Shown in pieces: positions 6,391 to 10,337 of a stretch of DNA of 10,337 nucleotides (position 1 is the first letter of the stretch; every line of letters begins with the position of its first letter). The translations under genes and the position numbers were made by a program. The notes below the pieces were generated by a model. That model was not told the DNA's origin and did no database searches. It saw only the letters and a program-made list of their open reading frames with translations. Origin of the DNA: an uncultured Saprospiraceae bacterium (lineage in GTDB: Bacteria; Bacteroidota; Bacteroidia; Chitinophagales; Saprospiraceae); assembly GCA_937127195.1 (NCBI GenBank), contig CAKZLT010000191.1, forward strand, positions 1 to 10,337, written 5' to 3'.

Positions 6391-7029
6391 ATGAGTAAGA
6401 TGTTATTAACAGGAGTTCTACTAACTATTTTTCTATTACAAACCTCTTTTACAACCACTATTCAGTATGATAAAGTAGTTGTTTTTGAAGACCATTTTAA
6501 TGATAATAGTAAAAATTGGCAACTTGATACTGAATATTCTGAAGGAACTATTCATAATGGTTATTATGAATTAACTTCTTTTGGGCAGCGTTCAGATATT
6601 AGAATACAACCTCTTAAGGTCGTCAAGGAAGGCTATGATTTTGAAGTTGAGGCGACTATCCAAATTTTGAATGACTCCGATTTTTCTAATGCTATCGTTT
6701 GGGGAACTTCTTCAACAGATGGCGATTTTGAGAAAGGGCAATCTTTTGGTATTAATACTCGTAAAGAATTTATTGCACTTGATACTCGTGAATGGGTCGC
6801 ACATGACTTAACCAATTGGGAAATTTCAGAGTTGATTATTCCTTCAAATTATAATAAAATAGTCCTCCGAAAAAAAGGAAATAACTACCATTTTTTTATT
6901 AATGAAGTATTAGTCAAAACGCTTCCTGCTCAATCATTTGATGGAAATAATTTTGGCTTTCATGCTGCTAATAATGCAACTATTCGAGTAGATTACTTTA
7001 AGGTTTCCATTTTTGTACCTATGGCTTAG
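6391..7029 (+). CDS. Secreted concanavalin/LamG-like beta-sandwich protein
   Basis: The 212-residue product begins with a typical signal peptide (Lys at position 3, hydrophobic 4-16, cleavage probably near 20-23). The rest resembles the concanavalin A-like/LamG or DUF1080-type beta sandwich: an opening FEDHFNDNSKNW (32-43), a middle with GTIHNGYYEL and DIRIQP strands, and a final FGFHAANNATIRVDYFKV (187-204) that matches the usual closing strands. Such domains commonly bind carbohydrate or support attachment in exported proteins; no catalytic residues can be assigned and the ligand is unknown. No T9SS C-terminal sorting domain is visible. The stop codon TAG (7027-7029) is directly at the left end of the insertion sequence and lies inside the apparent target duplication, so the coding sequence looks intact but its native terminator has been moved away. 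Confidence 0.7.
   Translation: MSKMLLTGVLLTIFLLQTSFTTTIQYDKVVVFEDHFNDNSKNWQLDTEYSEGTIHNGYYELTSFGQRSDIRIQPLKVVKEGYDFEVEATIQILNDSDFSNAIVWGTSSTDGDFEKGQSFGINTRKEFIALDTREWVAHDLTNWEISELIIPSNYNKIVLRKKGNNYHFFINEVLVKTLPAQSFDGNNFGFHAANNATIRVDYFKVSIFVPMA
7025..7029. repeat. Left copy of candidate target-site duplication (CTTAG)
   Basis: CTTAG directly outside the left inverted repeat is repeated at 8402-8406 directly outside the right one. It includes the TAG stop codon of the upstream gene. Five bases can match by chance, but both copies sit at exactly equivalent distances from the two ends. Confidence 0.55.
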
Positions 7030-7093
7030 TAGTTAGTCAAGTTAATAGTGTCGAAAAATTTTATTTAGGGAACAGGAAAAAAATAACCTACCC
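7030..7093. repeat. Left terminal inverted repeat of the insertion sequence
   Basis: The core 7035-7093 begins AGTCAAGTTAATAGTGTCGA and ends TAACCTACCC. Against the reverse complement of the right end, the first 20 bases are identical. The remainder differs by four substitutions and one single-base gap as I align it by eye. The outer five bases 7030-7034 match at three of five positions. Confidence 0.9.
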
Positions 7094-7115
7094 GTTTAAA
7101 TTGAAATAAAATTAA

Positions 7116-7123
7116 TATATTTG
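7116..7123 (+). promoter_or_regulatory. Transposase promoter, exact -7 box TATATTTG
   Basis: TATATTTG is an exact match to the Bacteroidota TAnnTTTG box. It lies inside the element between the left repeat and the transposase start. The predicted transcription start falls only about 4-7 bases before the ATG at 7134, so the message would be almost leaderless. The -33 TTG is not at the usual spacing: TTG at 7101-7103 is too close. Confidence 0.45.
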
Positions 7124-7133
7124 TTGTAAAAAG

Positions 7134-7379
7134 ATGCCAATATATCTAGCACCAGAAGTTCTATCAAGTTTCAATTCAGCTTTATGTAAGTTGACAGGTC
7201 ATATTCGTAGAGCTTATGCAGCTGAATTGTGTGAACAATACTTTGAAAGTTCATCACGAATTATGGAAAGACGCTTAAAAGTAAGTCGTGAAATGGTAGA
7301 ATTAGGTCTTCACGAGAGGCGAAGTGGTATTCGTTGTATTGATAATTATGAGGCACGAGGTACAAAAAAAAAGAAGTAA
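7134..7379 (+). CDS. Transposase N-terminal frame (OrfA), zero-frame product
   Basis: This 81-residue product is what results when the ribosome does not shift frame. It starts at ATG 7134; an in-frame stop lies at 7113-7115, so no earlier ATG is possible. It ends in KKKK and TAA just after the A9 run at 7364-7372. The region about 34-60 (FESSSRIMERRLKVSREMVELGL) is helical and charged and corresponds to the N-terminal DNA-binding helix-turn-helix part of ISAzo13-type transposases. As in IS3-family elements, the short product may bind the ends and regulate transposition; that is inference by analogy. Confidence 0.6.
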   Translation: MPIYLAPEVLSSFNSALCKLTGHIRRAYAAELCEQYFESSSRIMERRLKVSREMVELGLHERRSGIRCIDNYEARGTKKKK

Positions 7380-8344
7380 TTTATGAAGCATTAGAGACTG
7401 ATATCAAATCTATCGTAGATAAGGAAAGTCAAATAGATCCTAGCTTTAAAACAAATCGTTGTTATATAAGGGTAAGTAGCCCCTATATCTACCATAAGTT
7501 AGTATTTGAAAAATCCTATACTACTAAAGATTTCAAGCTAAGAACAGTTAATAATATTCTAAATAGGCTTGGATATACAGTAAAGAAAGTGTTGAAAACT
7601 AAGCCCTTGAAAAAAATACCACAAACGGATGCCATATTTGAAAACATCAATAGACAACACGAAATAGCAAAGAAGAATCCTAAAATTTTACGTATTTCAA
7701 TTGATGTAAAAGCGAAGGTAAAAATAGGTAATTTAAGTAGAAAAGGTTATTCTCGCACAATTCAAGCACCTATTGCAGATGACCACGACCAACATTGGAC
7801 AGATGTATTAGTACCTTTTGGTCTTCATGAGGTAAATACCGAAAATACATTTTTGATTTTTGGTAATTCTAAAGAAACGCCTGATTTCATAGTAGATTGT
7901 TTAGAAAAGTGGTGGACAGATAGGCAATTTGAACATAGCAACTATGATACTTTAATGATTGACTTAGACAACGGAAAATCTGTTGCTGGAAACACAAAAC
8001 GTTTTTTGCAAAGGATGGTCAAGTTTGCGGCAAAAATAAAGATGGATATTCAAATGGTTTATTATCCACCATATCATAGCAAATATAATATGGTGGAACG
8101 ATTTTGGGCTGCGGTGGAACAATATTGGTCACCCTTGATATTAGATAGTATTTCTAATACTATTAATATTGCCAAAAAAGTAACTTGGAAAGGATTTAAT
8201 CCTATTGTCAGCTTTATTGATAAAGTATATCAAAAAGGTGTGCAAGTGACACAAAAAGAGCTAGAAGAAGTCGAAAAATTTATTCAACGAAACTCTCATT
8301 TACCTAAATGGGATTTCACTATTAAATGGAGAACTGATGGGTAG
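7134..8344 (+). CDS. ISAzo13-family DDE transposase, full length via -1 frameshift
   Basis: The zero frame runs 7134-7376. The -1 frame is open from before 7373 through 8341, with TAG at 8342-8344. Joining them at the slippery heptamer A AAA AAG (7367-7373) gives about 403 residues, the usual size for this family, and continuous homology across the join (KKKEVIYEALETDI). No good start exists in the second frame near the join; a GTG at 7589 would miss about 70 residues. Catalytic acids are D191 (RISIDVK), D279 (MIDLDNGK) and E322 (NMVERFW, just after YPPYHSKY). Family landmarks VPFGLHEVN and CLEKWW are present. The stop codon lies inside the right inverted repeat. If the A run is a decay mutation instead, this is a pseudogene; all other codons are intact, which favours a working element. 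Confidence 0.82.
7364..7373 (+). promoter_or_regulatory. -1 ribosomal frameshift (or transcript slippage) site
   Basis: Nine A residues are followed by G. In the zero frame the last codons are AAA AAA AAG AAG TAA, so the heptamer A AAA AAG is in the correct X-XXY-YYZ phase, the same heptamer used by E. coli dnaX and several IS3-family elements. The zero-frame stop follows at 7377. A purine stretch GAGG (7357-7360) lies six bases upstream and could act as a stimulator. I see no strong stem-loop directly downstream. Slippage of RNA polymerase on the A run would give a similar outcome. Confidence 0.7.
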
Positions 8345-8401
8345 GTTATTTTTTACCCGTTCCCTAAAAAAATTACTCGACACTATTAACTTGACTGATT
8401 A
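8339..8401. repeat. Right terminal inverted repeat of the insertion sequence
   Basis: The core 8339-8396 starts GGGTAGGTTATT, ends TTAACTTGACT and is the near-perfect reverse complement of the left end. It contains the transposase stop codon (8342-8344). The outer five bases GATTA (8397-8401) pair partly with the left end. The inner part can also fold on itself (GGGTA at 8339-8343 with TACCC further on). Confidence 0.9.
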
Positions 8402-8406
8402 CTTAG
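8402..8406. repeat. Right copy of candidate target-site duplication (CTTAG)
   Basis: This is identical to 7025-7029 and directly adjoins the right end of the element. Removing the element and one copy restores a plausible 3' end for the lectin-like gene followed by ATTTTAAAAATTAG. Confidence 0.55.
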
Positions 8407-8436
8407 ATTTTAAAAATTAGTATATTATATATATAG

Positions 8437-8471
8437 AATACTATTTTATCAATTGATAAAATAGTATTTTT
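8437..8471 (+). terminator. Palindromic terminator, probably native to the gene at 6391-7029
   Basis: AATACTATTTTATCAA (8437-8452) is followed directly by its perfect complement (8453-8468), then a short T run. It lies 30 bp beyond the right CTTAG. Once the insertion sequence is removed it would stand about 30 bp after the stop codon of the lectin-like gene, the same distance range as the other terminators in this window. In the present arrangement it would also stop transcripts leaving the insertion sequence before the M28 gene. Confidence 0.75.
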
Positions 8472-8607
8472 GTTTTTATAAGTAATTTTTTTAAAAAAAA
8501 GAACAATCCTGACTTGTTTAGGTTTCTATTTATTCTTTTTATAGAAAAAATTAAAAAAAGGGAGATTATCTCACCATCATTGCAACTAGAAACTTTCACA
8601 ATTGAAT

Positions 8608-8650
8608 AGCTATTTTTTAAGAATCAAAACTTTTAACAGCTATTTTTTAA
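8608..8650. repeat. Two 13-bp direct repeats upstream of the M28 peptidase gene
   Basis: AGCTATTTTTTAA occurs at 8608-8620 and again at 8638-8650, exactly 30 bp apart, ending 10 bp before the ATG. Both contain TATTTTTT, one mismatch from a -7 box, but neither has a TTG at the right upstream distance. Possible roles are tandem binding sites or a simple local duplication. Confidence 0.55.
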
Positions 8651-8660
8651 ATAATAAAAA

Positions 8661-10232
8661 ATGAAACAATACGCCATTTTACTACTTGCCTTATTGGTTA
8701 GCGCGGTAGGATTGAATGCTCAGGATGCTTCTGAAAAATACGCAAATACAATTACAGTTGAGGATTTGACGAAGCACTTAACAATTATTGCATCTGATGA
8801 TTTTCAGGGAAGAGAGACAGGAACGGAAGGCTTGCAAAAAGCTGGTCGTTATATTGTAGAACAGTTGGAGTCTTTTGGAATCCCGAAAGTGCCGAGCTTG
8901 AATTCTTATTATCAAGATGCAACTTATAAGAAAGAAGGTTGGGATAAAGTCACTGTAAAAGTGAAAAGAAAGAAATTCAAAAATATGCGTGATTTCTATT
9001 CTTTTGCTGGTTTGAATGATGAAATGCCTAAACTGAAAGCCAAAAAAGTAGTGTTTTTGGGGTATGGAATTGATGATGAAAAATACAGTGATTATGAAGG
9101 TGTTGATGTAAAAGGTAAAGTTTTGGTGGTTTATCCAGGCGAGCCAATGGACGCAAATGACAAGTCTTATATTACAGGAACAGCTAAAAGGTCAAAATGG
9201 AGCTGGCGCAAAAAGCTAAAAACAGCTAAAGAAAAAGGAGCGAAGTTGGTCATGTTTATAGAGCCAAATACACTTAAAAATATTAATAAATATGGTCGTT
9301 GGTTGATTGAACCTTCTTTTGGTTTATATGAAGCACCAAAACCATCTGAATATGCTAATCATTTATTCATTGCACCAACGATGGCAAAAGCTATTTTGGG
9401 TAAAAAATACAATGACTTAGCAAGTGTGATTGCTGGAATTAAAGAAACTGGGAAACCTGCTAATTTTTCAGCTAAGTCTAGGTTGAAAGTAAGTATGACT
9501 AAGAAAATTGAGAAAACGAACAATCAAAATATCTTAGGTTTTATTGAAGGAACTGACCCAGAATTGAAAAAAGAAATAGTAGTAGTTTCGGCGCATTATG
9601 ACCATATTGGTATGCGTGGAGATGATATTTTTAATGGTGCAGATGATGACGGAAGTGGAACTACGGGCTTAATCGAAATGGCTCAAGCGATGTCTCAGGC
9701 CAAAAAAGATGGTAAAGGACCTCGTAGAAGCGTGCTTTTCTTGTGGGTTGCTGGCGAAGAGAAAGGATTATTAGGTTCTAAATATTATACGGATAATCCT
9801 GTATTTCCATTAGAAAATACGATTGTTGATGTGAATGTGGATATGATAGGTCGTGTAGATGAAACTTACACTAAGGCAAATAATCCAAATTATGTTTATG
9901 TTATTGGAGCAGATAGATTGAGTACAACACTTCATGAAATCAATGAAAACATGAATGAAAAGTACACGAATATCACTTTAGATTATAAATATAATGACGA
10001 AGCTGACCCGAATCGTTACTATTATCGTTCTGATCACTATAACTTCGCTAAAAATAATATTCCTGCGATTTTCTTCTTTAATGGTACGCACGAAGATTAT
10101 CACGGTGCTGGAGATACAGTGGATAAAATTCAATTTGAAAAAATGTCAAAAATCGTTAAACTGATTTTCCATACTACTTGGGAATTGGCAAACAGAGATG
10201 AACGCATTCAAGTGAATGTACCGCAGAAGTAA
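8661..10232 (+). CDS. Secreted M28-family zinc metallopeptidase with PA-like insert
   Basis: The 523-residue product opens with a clear signal peptide (hydrophobic 5-18, cleavage after A20 in LNA-Q), so it is exported. After an N-terminal segment, a PA-like region (about 125-280, with VVFLGYGIDDEKYSDYEGVDVKGKVLVV in its first strands) precedes and partly interrupts the M28 aminopeptidase domain. The two-zinc site is complete: H312 and D314 (SAHYDH), D328 (NGADDDGSG), catalytic E366 and ligand E367 (VAGEEKGLLGS), D394 (VNVDMIGR) and H481 (EDYHGAGDT). M28 enzymes remove amino acids from peptide N-termini, and a nutritional role in peptide breakdown is likely; exact specificity cannot be read. 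No T9SS sorting domain follows the catalytic domain. It is a single gene, with an operator-like region upstream and a long hairpin four bases after the stop. Confidence 0.95.
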   Translation: MKQYAILLLALLVSAVGLNAQDASEKYANTITVEDLTKHLTIIASDDFQGRETGTEGLQKAGRYIVEQLESFGIPKVPSLNSYYQDATYKKEGWDKVTVKVKRKKFKNMRDFYSFAGLNDEMPKLKAKKVVFLGYGIDDEKYSDYEGVDVKGKVLVVYPGEPMDANDKSYITGTAKRSKWSWRKKLKTAKEKGAKLVMFIEPNTLKNINKYGRWLIEPSFGLYEAPKPSEYANHLFIAPTMAKAILGKKYNDLASVIAGIKETGKPANFSAKSRLKVSMTKKIEKTNNQNILGFIEGTDPELKKEIVVVSAHYDHIGMRGDDIFNGADDDGSGTTGLIEMAQAMSQAKKDGKGPRRSVLFLWVAGEEKGLLGSKYYTDNPVFPLENTIVDVNVDMIGRVDETYTKANNPNYVYVIGADRLSTTLHEINENMNEKYTNITLDYKYNDEADPNRYYYRSDHYNFAKNNIPAIFFFNGTHEDYHGAGDTVDKIQFEKMSKIVKLIFHTTWELANRDERIQVNVPQK

Positions 10233-10235
10233 ATT

Positions 10236-10303
10236 TTTAATGATGAATGCTCCGCTGTTAATTACCAATAAAAGGAATTAACAGCGGAGCATTCATCATT
10301 AAA
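10236..10303. repeat. Perfect 28-bp inverted repeat (68-base hairpin) after the M28 gene
   Basis: The arms 10236-10263 and 10276-10303 are perfect complements around the 12-base loop ACCAATAAAAGG. The inner arm GCTCCGCTGTTAATT is richer in G and C than the surrounding DNA. It begins four bases after the stop codon, so it may end or protect the transcript. No T tract follows the right arm (the next bases are CATTAAACATTC), which is unlike the other terminators here. A dispersed palindromic repeat is an alternative. Confidence 0.85.
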
Positions 10304-10337
10304 CATTAAACATTCAAAAATCTATTTCTTAGTTGTT

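Larger units (their letters stand above)
7030..8401 (+). mobile_element. Complete insertion sequence, ISAzo13 family (about 1372 bp)
   Basis: The element is defined by long near-identical inverted repeats, one transposase gene in two overlapping frames that fills the inside, and flanking CTTAG copies. The transposase sequence matches the ISAzo13 pattern (DDE catalytic domain with YPP-x-x-S-K-x-N-x-V-E near the third acid). The strongest repeat pairing is 7035-7093 with 8339-8396; the outermost five bases (TAGTT against TAATC in reverse complement) match less well. If those are not part of the element, it runs 7035-8396 and has no clear duplication. No passenger genes are carried. High similarity between the two ends suggests a young, possibly active copy. 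Confidence 0.88.

Noticed and set aside
5752..6815. Two - strand open frames (5752-5943 and 6633-6815)
   Set aside because: Both are antisense to well-supported genes and encode no recognisable motif.
7589..8344. Second transposase frame as an independent gene starting at GTG 7589
   Set aside because: The frame is open and homologous back to the A9 run at 7364, so the GTG start would remove about 70 residues of the same protein; a frameshift product explains it better.
8511..8547. Possible second terminator (TTTCTAT at 8523-8529 with ATAGAAA at 8541-8547)
   Set aside because: The stem is short, fully AT-rich with an 11-base loop and is not followed by a clean T tract; not distinguishable from chance.
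1..10337. CRISPR arrays, tRNA or rRNA genes, riboswitches, defence or toxin-antitoxin genes
   Set aside because: No regularly spaced repeats, cloverleaf or conserved RNA motif, and no pair of small genes of that kind was visible on reading both strands.

Overview
The window reads as an ordinary chromosomal stretch of an AT-rich Bacteroidota bacterium that carries one inserted transposable element. The phylum is suggested by PD40 repeats ending in GG-x-GG-x-D, promoter boxes resembling the Bacteroidota -7 consensus TAnnTTTG, starts without clear Shine-Dalgarno sequences, and the mix of protein families. I cannot place it more finely from sequence alone. Every convincing gene lies on the + strand.

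Layout: (1) 1-979 is the 3' part of a PD40 beta-propeller protein cut by the left edge. (2) trpS (tryptophanyl-tRNA synthetase) and a tryptophan 2,3-dioxygenase gene sit 56 bp apart and end in a strong terminator; both products use tryptophan. (3) An alkyltransferase-like DNA-lesion sensor in which the catalytic Cys is replaced by Ala. (4) A secreted or membrane-anchored HExxH putative metalloprotease resembling DUF922. (5) A small single-domain rhodanese with a Crp/Fnr-like palindrome placed where a class II activator would bind. (6) A PhoH-family ATPase with a TTG start. (7) A secreted lectin/LamG-like protein. (8) A complete insertion sequence of the ISAzo13 type, about 1.37 kb. (9) A secreted M28 metallopeptidase followed by a very long perfect hairpin at the right edge.

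Most genes look like independent transcription units. Rho-independent terminators follow the dioxygenase, HExxH, rhodanese and PhoH genes. A fifth terminator, now behind the insertion sequence, probably belonged to the lectin-like gene upstream of it.

The most informative region is the insertion sequence. It has inverted repeats of about 59 bp, a candidate 5-bp target duplication (CTTAG) that contains the stop codon of the gene it hit, and a transposase split into two frames that join at a textbook A AAA AAG -1 slippery site. I found no defence system, CRISPR array, RNA gene or clearly new multi-gene system.
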